In this document: piece after piece, positions 53,312 to 62,991 of the stretch | Layout of the letters: every line of letters begins with the position of its first letter | Numbering within the stretch: the stretch's first letter is position 1 | From: Ensifer sp. LC163 | Lineage (GTDB): Bacteria; Pseudomonadota; Alphaproteobacteria; Rhizobiales; Rhizobiaceae | Reading direction: 5' to 3' | DNA length: 64,000 nucleotides | Assembly (NCBI RefSeq): GCF_001695855.1 | Contig: NZ_MBSS01000012.1 | Location: 682,001-746,000 of the forward strand | Translations under genes and position numbers: made by a program | The notes under the pieces: generated by a model | Seen by the model: only the letters and a program-made list of their open reading frames with translations | Database searches by the model: none | What the model was told of the DNA's origin: nothing

Positions 53312-56300
53312 TCAACCTTCGAAATTCTTGATGAAACTATCCGGCAATCCTTCGGACGGCGCCGCGGGCAAGCCGAACACAACCCAGCCCTTCTTCATCG
53401 CATCCGCTTCGGCTTCGGCTGTCACTTTTTCGGTCGTCGCCGCAACCGCAAATGCACGCCACGCGAACTCAAAATCAATGCCGCCGAAACGCGCAGGCAT
53501 CGTGTCGATTTGCGGAATACCAGCAGCTCCAAATGCCTCAAGCCAAGGTGAAACGACAGCGCCGGGTGCTAACGTTGCCGCAAGTGAAATCTTTCCTCGG
53601 CTGAGATTAATCAGAAACTGCGTCACTTCTGGGCTTGAGCGATTGATCAGCTCGTGGTCTGGCTGGTTGAAGTAGGAGAGAAGGCAGCGATAACAGCCAC
53701 GCACGCAGCTCCCATCCTCTTTCTCTCTAAGCAAATCTGCATCCCCCGCTGCTATCGCCGCATCCACATTTTCGAAGTGCATTAAGTTCAGCGCGGTTTT
53801 GGCAACCTCATTAATTGCTTTTCCGTCGTCTATCAGGCGCGTGAGCACGCCGGCTCCGCCTTCCGTTGCCTCATAGGTGAGAATCGCTCTTCGGTTGTCT
53901 CTTGCGGGCAGCGGCTCACCCAGGATTTCGCCTTCCTCCAGTTGGAAGACCACTTCGATCCCGCGAAGCAATGCATGCTGGACCGTGGCGATCGTTTCCG
54001 GCTCATATTGTTCCGGCTTTTCAAAGCGAAACAGAAGCGCATTCTTTCTGTCGCGAACGATCGGCACAATGCGGACCGGCTTGATGACGTCGGGCGGGAC
54101 ATCCGTGTCGCTATCCTCGTCGTCGGACTTTGCCCAGTAGCCCGATCTAGGGTCGATGTGGAAGCCAAAGACGGTCTGCTCCTTGCGGCGTTTCAAACCC
54201 TTGTTCAGACGACTTATTTCGGCGCTATTGGCGTATTGAAGGGCTAGCAGCGAAGTCTCTTCGCAGACGAACTTGGCGTTGGTCACCTGGACCTGGCCGT
54301 CCTTTTTCGGCCACGAGAACACCGTTTGGATGTCAAAGCCCTGCCTGACTCGTTCCTCATCGTTTGCCGTGATGCGCTCAGTCGGTGCCGCTTCGACATT
54401 GTCGATGCGCAGCGTCTTCTTGATGGGAACTTCTCCTGCCATGTGATTGTTGCACCCATGGCAGCGCTCGACTTCACCTTCATGGGATGCGCCACAGTTG
54501 GAGCAAATGTAGATGTCCTTGGTCGCCAATTCCGAGCCGTCGACTTGGCGTACCTCCGGGGGTAGTTTGGCCTTCATGACGCGGTAGGCACGGCCTTCAT
54601 GGTAAATCAGACTGCGCGGTCCGAATTCGGAAATTGCCAGGAAACGTGCTCTGGAGAGAAATGAGCCATTTTTCCCTTCTCCGGGAACAAATGCATACAG
54701 CGGCAGGCGCGGGAAGTTATAGCCGGGCAAGAAGCCTTCAGTTGCCAGATACCGATACGAATAGAAATCGGATCCATAGGACGCCTTGCCCTGTTCAAGG
54801 ATTGCGATCTGATCCTGAGCTTGCATTTGCGCGGCCTTGATCTTGCGTCGGTCCGCTCCCGATAGGCCAGTAATCTCGGAGCGCTTATTCGCCTCAGCCA
54901 ACTGCGTTCTGGCGGAACTGTACAGCTCACGCCAACGATCAAATGCCCGATCAAACTCTTTCGGCGCGTTCATAGCGGTGTGGAGAACGAATTCGTCCGG
55001 GTCTTCCATCCAGATCGGGGCCTTGCCACCATCAGAAGCCAAGATCTGTTTCAGGACACGTGCCATCGGACCGCGCGCCTGCGAGACAAGAGCCGGCTTG
55101 GAAATGACCGCCAGAACCTCCTCCTTCAGCGGGAATTTCTCGCCGTCAAGGTCAAGGATTTCAGGAATATCCGGGGAGAGCGCCAGTTTTGCTTCCGCCA
55201 GCCACACTGCATGAAGGTGCGACCGGACCAGCTCTTCATTCGTGATGTCAAGTGCAGGCGGCCGAACGACACCAGCGACCATATCGTTGCGCCGCTCGAA
55301 GAAATACTGGTCATGCGGTGATCCCGAAGCGCAGTATGTCACAACGACGGCGGCCTGCCCAGAACGACCGGCTCGACCAGCACGCTGCGCGTAATTCGCA
55401 GGCGTGGGCGGGACGTTTCGCAGATACACGGCGTTCAATGCGGAAATGTCGACGCCGAGTTCCATTGTCGGAGAGCAGAATAGCGCTGGTAGGAACCGAT
55501 CGGTCTCGCCGGTTGCTCGAATTTCGGTGCGGTACTCTGATGTTGCAAGGTGTTCCACGTCGTCCTGTTCGAACCGGAACCGCCATTCACGCCATTCGCG
55601 CTGTTTCTGCGAAACTTGGGCCGTGTGTTCGCGACCCTCCAGACCCCAGTAGGAACTACTCCCATCGCTGAGGTCGTAAGCAATCGCGGTGTAAAGGTGA
55701 TGGAAGTATCGGTTACCGCGTTGACTTTCATCAGAAAGCGCAGGCCCCGGGATGAGCCGGACCGCCGATGGCGATAGGCGCCAGCCTAGCACGTCACTGT
55801 CGAGTTCGACGGGCACAAGCAGCCCTTCATCGCTGAGAAAGGAAAGCATCCCCTCCATAAATTCGTAGTACTCATCCTTATTGAGTTTCGTGCCCAGGAC
55901 GGACTTCCGATTCACTATCCTAGCGATTCTGGAATTGGGGCCGGCCCTAAGAAGCGTTTGTTCTTCACGCAACGTGACTACGTTCTTGCTTCCCGCACGC
56001 AGGACCAGCGAAGAACGTGCTCTTGGGTTCTCTTTTTGGTCGATTGCCCAAGGAGCTTGAAGAAGGTTCCGGGATTTCTGTGCCACGCCATCAAGGACAG
56101 CAAGGTCCAAGGCCTCTGTCTGCACAGCCAGGCCTTCGAGCATAGCGGACAAAATCGTCTTGAGTATTGCTTGCCGCTGATCGTTGCCAAGATCGCCCAG
56201 CGCAGGGTGGATGGTCATAACGCGCTCGCGATCTTGCGCGAGTTCCTCGAGGCCGAGGAAATTCACATCGATCAGGTTAAGGACAGACAGGCTGGGGTTG

Positions 56301-58489
56301 GTAAAGCGCCATCCGCGACGCAGGTCGGTCCAGACACGATGGGCGAGCACTTTGGCGAGCGAACGCTGTGCGTCTTCACGAATAATGGCGCCAGCATTCG
56401 CGTCCAGCAGCCAGTGCTGGCGTGCCTCCTTGTTGGCAGCGGTGAAACCAAGCGCTTTCACCACCTGGAGGCCAAACTCGTCTTCTGCAAGGCCTCCTGA
56501 GTCAGCAGACATCACCGCGCGAAGGATAGCACCGCGCAACAAGCTTACGAATAGGAAGTCGTTGAAATGGCCAGACTGCAATGCTGCGTCCTGACGATTG
56601 TCTGTGAAACCCAGCAGTTTGCGCTTCGTCTCGGGCACGCCGCTGCCCGGCTTGTTCATCCATTCCAAGGCACTGGCTACGAGCAGTGTTGTCGCAGAGC
56701 TCCGCCCTTCACCGGAGAGCCCGGCAAGCTTGCTGCGTTCACGCATCCCTTGTGTGGGTTCATCGTGACAACAGAGGCAGAACGCGAACTTCCCGGGGAT
56801 GAACCAGAAGTCATTCCCGCCCGCTCCGTGACGGCCATCTGCACCTACCATGTAGGATACCGGCATACGCTTCTTGCGATAGCCTCTCAACCGTTCGATG
56901 CCATTCTTCTCTTCCCGCCAGCTCTCGGGGTAACCCTCAAGCTCGCCGGTGAACTGAAAGTCAATATCACCTGGGTCTACCGGGCAGAGATAGCCGGCAA
57001 TCTCGTCTTCCTCACTATCGAGTGGTGTGTCGTCGATGCTTCGGGGCAAAAAACGCAAATCCCCTTCATCATCGACCTTCGTCACGACATGGTATTCTTG
57101 GCCACAGCTTCTGCAGAATCGTGTCGGATAGAGGCGGTTGCCTGGTGCCGCTGGATCCTCGAGCTGTCCATCGAGAAGGATTCGTCGTGGTCTGGCCGCG
57201 AGTGTCGTGAAGACCTCGCCTGCGCCGGAGATAAATCGATGGAGCTTAAAGGCGAGAAACGCGCTATCCTTTGTGCCGCCACGCTCATGCTCAGGCAGGC
57301 TCACCCGGGTCAGGAACCGCTCGAGATAGTCGCGGCAAGTTTCAGCATCGACCCCACCGGCCAGCGACAGCTTCGCAACGGCCTCTTCAAACGGGATCGG
57401 CTTTTTCCTACGAAGTTCAAGTCCGTCGTCCAATCCAAGTTCCAACTCCACCCAAACAGAGAGTGGATGGCGTTTCAAGGTCTCGTCATCGAGTGTCTCT
57501 GGGAGAGACTGCGTAAGCACCTTGCTCAAGGACCCAACGACGTGGTCCGTCGTCAACGAGTCATCTGTTGCTCGCTGTAAGGATTCGTCGATGACCGCGT
57601 CCGGGCCAATTTCCGAGCCGAATAGCCGTGACGCAACCTTTGCGACAGCAATAGCGCGGCTCTCGTCGGTACCCTCAGATGCCATCGTTGCCGAGGTTCC
57701 GATGCAGATCGGTTCTTTGTCAGGAGAGCACCTGTCACGCAAGCGCCGAACGAGGACGGCGACATCGGCCCCTTGGCGTCCGCGGTAGGTGTGCAATTCG
57801 TCAAGAATGATGAACTCGAGGCCGGAGGCATTGGCAATTACCTGCGAATCCAATTCGTCCTGCCGCGTCAGCAACAGTTCAGCCATCATATAGTTCGTCA
57901 GCAGAATGTCTGGCGGGTTGGCGGCAATGCGCTCACGTTCTTCACGGCTTTCCTGTCCGGTGTAGCGCTTTACCACCGGCTTGAGATCGTCGGGCAAACC
58001 AGAACCAGCGATGAACTTGTCGATTTCCTTCATCTGGCTGTTTGCCAAAGCGTTCATGGGATAAACGATGATCGCCGTTGTTCGCCGGGGTTTGCCCCCG
58101 CGACGAGCGCGGATAATGGCGTCGACAACCGGCACAAAGAAACACAAAGATTTTCCCGAACCAGTGCCAGTTGTGACGACATAGCTCTTGCCCTGCTTCG
58201 CCTTCGCAATTGCTTCGGCCTGGTGTCGATGGAAGCGAAGTGGTGTCTTTCCGAAACGGAAGACCTTTCCCGTGCCCTCATCAAGGTCGCCCGTGGCTAC
58301 GAGTTCATCGGCCGTCGGTCCGGCCATGAAGCGCGGGTTAAGTGACAGGAGGGCGTCAGGCCAAAATCTTCCGGCGTCGTACTGGGCGTCGATCTCGGAC
58401 TTCAGGTCGGGAGCCCGAATTGCGCTGAATGAACGCGAGAAATGCTCATATGCGCCAATCAATTGGTGATCAAATTCAAACGCTTTCAT
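53312..58489 (-). CDS. Giant DEAD/DEAH helicase with DUF1998-like C-terminus (DrmA-like)
   Basis: 1725 residues from MKAFEFDHQLIGAYEHFSRS. N-terminal RecA lobe: TTGTGSGKSLCFFVP (about 106-120), DELH box (230-233), IGTSATMASEG. Second lobe: SPTMELGVDISALNAVYLRN and QRAGRAGRSGQ. Zinc-binding CSNCG and CHGC follow at about residue 1330, and the DUF1998-like end carries EATEGGAGVL and CVRGCYRCLLSYFNQPDH (about 1595-1615). DISARM DrmA is shorter and is paired with a separate DUF1998 protein, DrmB, so this may combine both. First gene of the five-gene operon. Confidence 0.85.
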   Translation of the reverse strand: MKAFEFDHQLIGAYEHFSRSFSAIRAPDLKSEIDAQYDAGRFWPDALLSLNPRFMAGPTADELVATGDLDEGTGKVFRFGKTPLRFHRHQAEAIAKAKQGKSYVVTTGTGSGKSLCFFVPVVDAIIRARRGGKPRRTTAIIVYPMNALANSQMKEIDKFIAGSGLPDDLKPVVKRYTGQESREERERIAANPPDILLTNYMMAELLLTRQDELDSQVIANASGLEFIILDELHTYRGRQGADVAVLVRRLRDRCSPDKEPICIGTSATMASEGTDESRAIAVAKVASRLFGSEIGPDAVIDESLQRATDDSLTTDHVVGSLSKVLTQSLPETLDDETLKRHPLSVWVELELGLDDGLELRRKKPIPFEEAVAKLSLAGGVDAETCRDYLERFLTRVSLPEHERGGTKDSAFLAFKLHRFISGAGEVFTTLAARPRRILLDGQLEDPAAPGNRLYPTRFCRSCGQEYHVVTKVDDEGDLRFLPRSIDDTPLDSEEDEIAGYLCPVDPGDIDFQFTGELEGYPESWREEKNGIERLRGYRKKRMPVSYMVGADGRHGAGGNDFWFIPGKFAFCLCCHDEPTQGMRERSKLAGLSGEGRSSATTLLVASALEWMNKPGSGVPETKRKLLGFTDNRQDAALQSGHFNDFLFVSLLRGAILRAVMSADSGGLAEDEFGLQVVKALGFTAANKEARQHWLLDANAGAIIREDAQRSLAKVLAHRVWTDLRRGWRFTNPSLSVLNLIDVNFLGLEELAQDRERVMTIHPALGDLGNDQRQAILKTILSAMLEGLAVQTEALDLAVLDGVAQKSRNLLQAPWAIDQKENPRARSSLVLRAGSKNVVTLREEQTLLRAGPNSRIARIVNRKSVLGTKLNKDEYYEFMEGMLSFLSDEGLLVPVELDSDVLGWRLSPSAVRLIPGPALSDESQRGNRYFHHLYTAIAYDLSDGSSSYWGLEGREHTAQVSQKQREWREWRFRFEQDDVEHLATSEYRTEIRATGETDRFLPALFCSPTMELGVDISALNAVYLRNVPPTPANYAQRAGRAGRSGQAAVVVTYCASGSPHDQYFFERRNDMVAGVVRPPALDITNEELVRSHLHAVWLAEAKLALSPDIPEILDLDGEKFPLKEEVLAVISKPALVSQARGPMARVLKQILASDGGKAPIWMEDPDEFVLHTAMNAPKEFDRAFDRWRELYSSARTQLAEANKRSEITGLSGADRRKIKAAQMQAQDQIAILEQGKASYGSDFYSYRYLATEGFLPGYNFPRLPLYAFVPGEGKNGSFLSRARFLAISEFGPRSLIYHEGRAYRVMKAKLPPEVRQVDGSELATKDIYICSNCGASHEGEVERCHGCNNHMAGEVPIKKTLRIDNVEAAPTERITANDEERVRQGFDIQTVFSWPKKDGQVQVTNAKFVCEETSLLALQYANSAEISRLNKGLKRRKEQTVFGFHIDPRSGYWAKSDDEDSDTDVPPDVIKPVRIVPIVRDRKNALLFRFEKPEQYEPETIATVQHALLRGIEVVFQLEEGEILGEPLPARDNRRAILTYEATEGGAGVLTRLIDDGKAINEVAKTALNLMHFENVDAAIAAGDADLLREKEDGSCVRGCYRCLLSYFNQPDHELINRSSPEVTQFLINLSRGKISLAATLAPGAVVSPWLEAFGAAGIPQIDTMPARFGGIDFEFAWRAFAVAATTEKVTAEAEADAMKKGWVVFGLPAAPSEGLPDSFIKNFEG

Positions 58490-58567
58490 CGAGATGCCCA
58501 ACTACCTGACCGACAAGAAGTATTTCACGATAAACAGCAGGTTGTGAAAACACAATCAGCGATCAGA

Positions 58568-58864
58568 TCATCGTTGAGCCCCGGCAGCAGGCGGCCAGCG
58601 CAGCTTGCCGCGCCCAATGCGTCGCGCCTCGATCAGCTTGTCCTCGCCGGTCGACCGCCCTGAAAAAAGGCTCGGCTTGGGATCGGTGGCGAACTTCCGG
58701 AAGGGAGCGACGCGCCGGTAGTCTGGCGTCGCCAGCCAAGTGCGTCCGTCTCCTTCATCGGTAAGGATTCGATAGAGGCCGGCCGGCGGCGCTGTCTCGG
58801 TCTCGAGTAGCCGGACATAGCGCTCTACCGACCACCTCTGGATGCCGCCGCTGACCGAGCCCAA
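58568..58864 (-). CDS. Small hypothetical protein or remnant
   Basis: 98 residues if started at a TTG (MGSVSGGIQRWSVERYVRLL). The frame is open upstream to just after the NADAR gene stop with no ATG. The sequence looks protein-like (GLYRILTDEGDGRTWLATPD) but matches no family I know, and the Arg/Gly-rich end may be read-through. Either a small gene between the two defence modules or a fragment of a lost gene. Confidence 0.35.
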   Translation of the reverse strand: MGSVSGGIQRWSVERYVRLLETETAPPAGLYRILTDEGDGRTWLATPDYRRVAPFRKFATDPKPSLFSGRSTGEDKLIEARRIGRGKLRWPPAAGAQR

Positions 58865-58904
58865 ATCGAGAATAGATGAATTCGTCGGAGCAGACGGCTA
58901 TCGA

Positions 58905-59585
58905 TTATAGAAGCTGTCGTTGGGAGACCGCTCTGGAGCTCCTCCTTGAAGCCAACTCGTCTTTCTTTAGTCGCTCTGCGGAGGTTTTCTCGCTGTTATC
59001 GAGCCGAACCTGTCTTACCAAAGTAGCAATCGGTTCCCCAACCAGTACGAAATCGGGAATGTCGAGTGGAGGAAGCTCCATCAAACGATCCGGTTCGGCT
59101 CGGACAATCTCGCGAAGCTCCATCAATAACCGACCCAGTACGTTCCGGCCGGAAAAATGACTGCCATCAGCGACCTTCGCGCCCCAATAGTCATCTTTAC
59201 TCGAACTCTCGACAATCGGCCGGTCTCCTGTGGCCAGCAAAAGCGCAGAAAATTTGCTCCAGTTATGCAGCAGCTTGGCGCGTAAACACCAGCGCATAAT
59301 TTTAACGCGCACCTCATCCCAATCGGGTCGGGAGTCGTCGCGATATGGTTTGGAACGCATTTTCGCGGTCATCGGACTCGTCTCCTCGATAATCATCCGC
59401 TGTACGTGCGGCAGATGTGGGAAGCGGCACGCCTGATACAGGGCCTCGGACGTGCGAAGATGATATCGCAGAACTCTAATGGGATAGCCCGGCGCCATGT
59501 TCGAAAGGCCGCCGAAATCCTCCGACGTCTTGCGGAAGCTGACGACGTGATCGCGGGTATATTCTCGAAAATCGGCTTTGCTCAT
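58905..59585 (-). CDS. NADAR-domain protein (YbiA/DUF1768-like)
   Basis: 226 residues. The NADAR fold covers residues 15-165: FGGLSNMAPGYPI, TSEALYQACRF, ETSPMTAKMRSKPY, DWDEVRVKIMRWCLRAKL, LLATGDRPIVESSSKDDYWG and NVLGRLLMELREI all match the family. NADAR enzymes remove ADP-ribose from guanine and act as antitoxins of DarT1-type toxins; related YbiA enzymes hydrolyse riboflavin-pathway intermediates. No DarT gene is next to it. A C-terminal tail of about 50 residues is charged. It starts 4 bp after the PRTase-like gene stop, so the two form one unit. Confidence 0.85.
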   Translation of the reverse strand: MSKADFREYTRDHVVSFRKTSEDFGGLSNMAPGYPIRVLRYHLRTSEALYQACRFPHLPHVQRMIIEETSPMTAKMRSKPYRDDSRPDWDEVRVKIMRWCLRAKLLHNWSKFSALLLATGDRPIVESSSKDDYWGAKVADGSHFSGRNVLGRLLMELREIVRAEPDRLMELPPLDIPDFVLVGEPIATLVRQVRLDNSEKTSAERLKKDELASRRSSRAVSQRQLL

Positions 59586-59589
59586 GGCT

Positions 59590-60576
59590 TCAGTTGGTCT
59601 TCCTCGGAAATAAAGGGTACCATGGATTGCCGGCCCACAACACCAGCGGCGCGTTGTTCGGACAGTTTCTGTATGTGACTATCATGGAGCCGAACCCCGT
59701 CGTTCCCATCATGCTGTTTCCCAGCGGCCGCATATAAGCATTCAGATAAGGGCATTGCGCCCGAACCTGAACACCCGAGACGAGAAACTGTTGCTCAAGA
59801 AGCGCACGCCCGTTTTCGGATGAGAATAGTTCCAACGCACCTAACTGCCCCGGGGTCCGAAATACCGGTGCGAGATTGAGGCCGGCGACATAGGCGGCTG
59901 TAGCGGGATCAGCCGGCACGGCCGTAGGACGCAAGACGTCGGAGTTCGCCATATAGGTCTTGCGATCTTCTAGCTCGAAAACACGCCACCAACTAACCTC
60001 GATCTCCTTTCCGGCTTCTTTCGCGGCTTCGGCTATGTCCTTGCCTGTGCGCCATTGGCCGAGGCGATGAAATGCAATTGTGATGATGGCAAGCTTGGCC
60101 TTGTTGGGCGCTGCTTCCTTGATCCAGCGCGTAACGTCATGCTTGATTCGACCGCCGGAAAACAGAACATCATCAATATAAACAAAGGTGTTAATCGGCG
60201 CTTGGCCACAATTGGCGAGGCTGATACCGCAAGCCTTCTGAAGAGCCGCATCGAAAACCGCGAGCATGTCGCGTTGGCTATTACCGGCGGTTTGGAGGTG
60301 TAGGACGCCCGCATTCTTCCAAAAAGCGGTCGGATCACCGCCAGTCAGCTTCTCATTCACCGTAATGGCGGCAAGAAACTGTTCCACGTTTTTCCGCGTG
60401 AAGTATGTCTTGCCGAACACGTGCCCAAGTTCCGCCAGTATCGGCTCCTGAATCTCAGGGGAAAACTGCCGAACCCATCGATCCACATGTTCGGCAGTTA
60501 TAGGAGCGATTTCGCCTTGTCGGTAATCGGCAACATGCTCGACGAGCTTGTCAAGCAACTCTTTCCTGCTCGCCAT
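59590..60576 (-). CDS. Phosphoribosyltransferase-fold protein (conflict-associated PRTase-like)
   Basis: 328 residues. The PRPP-binding loop is clear in INTFVYIDDVLFSGGRIKHD (about residues 128-147), preceded by a helical N-terminus (EHVADYRQGEIAPITAEHVD) of about 100 residues. It resembles the PRTase-like proteins that comparative genomics places in bacterial conflict systems rather than the nucleotide-salvage enzymes. A GGAAGGGAAG ribosome site precedes the ATG. Substrate unknown. Coupled to the NADAR gene. Confidence 0.7.
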   Translation of the reverse strand: MASRKELLDKLVEHVADYRQGEIAPITAEHVDRWVRQFSPEIQEPILAELGHVFGKTYFTRKNVEQFLAAITVNEKLTGGDPTAFWKNAGVLHLQTAGNSQRDMLAVFDAALQKACGISLANCGQAPINTFVYIDDVLFSGGRIKHDVTRWIKEAAPNKAKLAIITIAFHRLGQWRTGKDIAEAAKEAGKEIEVSWWRVFELEDRKTYMANSDVLRPTAVPADPATAAYVAGLNLAPVFRTPGQLGALELFSSENGRALLEQQFLVSGVQVRAQCPYLNAYMRPLGNSMMGTTGFGSMIVTYRNCPNNAPLVLWAGNPWYPLFPRKTN

Positions 60577-61035
60577 TCATCTTCCCTTCCCGCGGACATG
60601 TATCTTGCTTTCGCCTTGGCGAATCACATCTTTACGACTGTCCATAGTCTGGCATCGCTTTTGCCGGACAACAACTTTTCCGGGTTTGTCGCGTTCTTGA
60701 TCCTCGCCTTTTCGTCGAGAATGTCTGCTGCGACCTCTCAGCGATTCCCAGAAAGTCGTAAGCGACTTCCCTTTGGGGGACCTCCTCGATTGCACATTCT
60801 TTAGCCCAGCGGCGGAAATTATTGCCGCTCACCGAACAAGTTGACTAAGGCTCAGGGCAGAGCACAAAGGCGGCATCCGACGCCACTCCCTGACCATGCG
60901 ATCTTCTTGTCGGCAACAGCTCATGGCAGCGTTCTGGATGAAGCTTTGTCTTTCCTCCCAACTCGCCCCAACTCCTCGTGAGGCGACACCGTTTGTCGCG
61001 CTCGCAAATTGGCACATTATGCAGGCCGCTGGGTC
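60577..61035. other. Intergenic region upstream of the PRTase/NADAR pair
   Basis: 459 bp. It contains a very basic 72-codon ORF whose stop touches the PRTase start (60577-60795), which I do not trust, and a copy of an imperfect direct repeat at 60841-60884 shared with 63150-63193. Promoter of the PRTase/NADAR unit presumably lies here. Confidence 0.45.
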
Positions 61036-62991
61036 CTAACGTTTTGACTTTGTCGCCCCGACGCCAGCCATGCTGGTCGAAATCTTAGCCTTTCCTATGC
61101 AGGCGGGAAAACGTACACAGCTCAGGAAAGCACCATACCGTCCAGATCGTTCAATCAGCCATCCATCCTTGCATTCCGGACATGCCGAATAGCTGGTAGC
61201 GCAGGTACACCGAGCCTCGCCCGATCCGTCCAGGCGACGCGGAAGACCCGCACCACAGGACGGACAGGCAGGCAGCAGATTTCCACAGTGCTGGACATGT
61301 TCGCAACGATACCAGGTTCGCCCATCCTGGCCCTGTACATCCAGCAACCGTCCGCCGCATTCTCCACATTCGTACGCAGTCTGTTCGCTGCCAGCATCCG
61401 CAGCGATGCCGTACTTTGGGTCTTTCTTGAGTTCCGTAACAAATGATGATGGTCTCGAGTTCGAGGCCATGATCGTCAGCGTGCGACGAGCTCGTGTCAT
61501 CGCGACGTACATGACCCGCCGCTCCTCTGCGTTTTCGAACAGTTCTTCGTCTGGCGACACCAAGGCTAGCAAGGGGTCGTCGACTATCTCAGACGGGAAG
61601 CCCATTCGACCGCTGTCCGCGTTCAGGACGATCACATGATCGGCCTCGAGGCCCTTGGACGCATGGATCGTCTTGAAGTTGATGCGCAGACGGGGGAACC
61701 GGCGCTGCAGGTCTCTCATGTCTGGCTCAAGAAAGCGATACCGTCCAAGCAATAGCACGCTTGCGGTGCTCGCGGGTTCAATCTTGGCGGATATCTCGGC
61801 AAGAGCTTCGCCTAGCTTATTCGCCCCCTCGTTCTTCGACGGCATCACGATCCTGATGGCCGGCTCGGTTGCTTTCCCTGCGGGAACGATCTGCTTGGGG
61901 ATCTGGGCCGGATTTTTCAGCACAAACGCCCTCGCCGCATATGCGATCTGGTCGATCGATCGGAATGTGCGACCAAGATCGACTGTCCTGTAGAGTCCGG
62001 TCTTTCCGTTGAAGCTCCCACCAAATTCTTCGCCGAAGTGGCGCATCAGATGGATGTCCGATCCTGCAAATCGGAAGATCGATTGCCAGTCGTCGCCAAC
62101 CGCAAAGACACGGACATCCGGGTGCTGAGCTTTCAACGCCTTCACCAGCCGGGCACGGCTCTGTGATATGTCCTGAAACTCGTCCACAAGGATGTGCCGG
62201 AACGGACTAACATATCGGCCGGTTTCAGCATACTGGGCGGCTCGCAGGATCATATCTTCGAAATCGATCCGACCGCCCAGTCGTTTCTGATATTCCTCGA
62301 AAACTGGCGCAAAGACGGCGAGGAACGCCTTGGCGCGATTGCCCAGCCTCAGTCGCTCGGACTTCTCGTCACAATCGGCTACGCTGTAGCCACCGCTTTT
62401 GAACTTGCGCAGGAACGTCCCTAGCAGTTGTGAGAAGGCGTCTACCTGATTCAGCTCAACCACGCGGTCAAAGATCGTGTCGGCAGGGCGAGGTTTGAGT
62501 GTCACATGCGGTGAGAGCTTTTCAGCTAGGGCGGTGAGCAGACGCCCCTCTTGCCGCTCGTAGCTATATGTCTCTATGAGCATTGTTTCATGAGCCGCGT
62601 GAACCTCGCGCTTCCATTCCATGCCCGCCAGATACTCGTCACGATTGACGAAGGGCGCTGTGATCAGCCGCTCGCTGCCATGGGCCGCTTTTTGCCGCCG
62701 CACACCGAAATGTTCGATATACACACCGCTTTCAGTCAGACGGAAGTCCGGGCAATAGTCCCGACGTCCAGTCTCCTGGATCTTGTGCTCGTAGTCCGGC
62801 TCATATTCATATTCGACACCGTTCTCGTAGAGCCAGTTGGCAATCTGCAGCTCTTCGTAGCTCTTGACCTTTTCACCCTGCAGGGTGCGGAGATCCTGCT
62901 TTTCCATATGGGTGTAGAAATCGTGCTTGGTTTTGAAGTCCCATTCGGTCTTCGGTTCGACCAGGAAGTGCGCGAGGCGAATGCATGCGCG
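61036..62991 (-). pseudogene. UvrD/HelD-like helicase lacking its N-terminal Walker A region
   Basis: The 623-codon ORF (first ATG at 62907; frame open to 62991) encodes SF1 motifs II-VI: LVDEFQDIS, VFAVGDDWQSIFRFAGSD, LGRTFRS, FKTIHASKGLEADHVIV, RRVMYVAMTRARRTL, plus a C-terminal topoisomerase-type zinc finger (CGECGG, CPSCG, GRYGAFLSCVRFPAC). The segment KVKSYEELQIANWLYENGVE normally lies in the middle of about 930-residue helicases, and there is no P-loop anywhere in this frame, so roughly 300 N-terminal residues are missing. No ribosome site precedes the ATG. A product would be unlikely to hydrolyse ATP. Confidence 0.75.

Noticed and set aside
58905-59585. DarT1-NADAR toxin-antitoxin system
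   Set aside because: NADAR is present, but the neighbouring gene is a PRTase-fold protein without DarT motifs, so the named pair cannot be claimed.
60577-60795. 72-codon ORF ending against the PRTase-like start
   Set aside because: Extremely basic composition, no ribosome site, no family resemblance; stop adjacency to the next ATG is likely chance.
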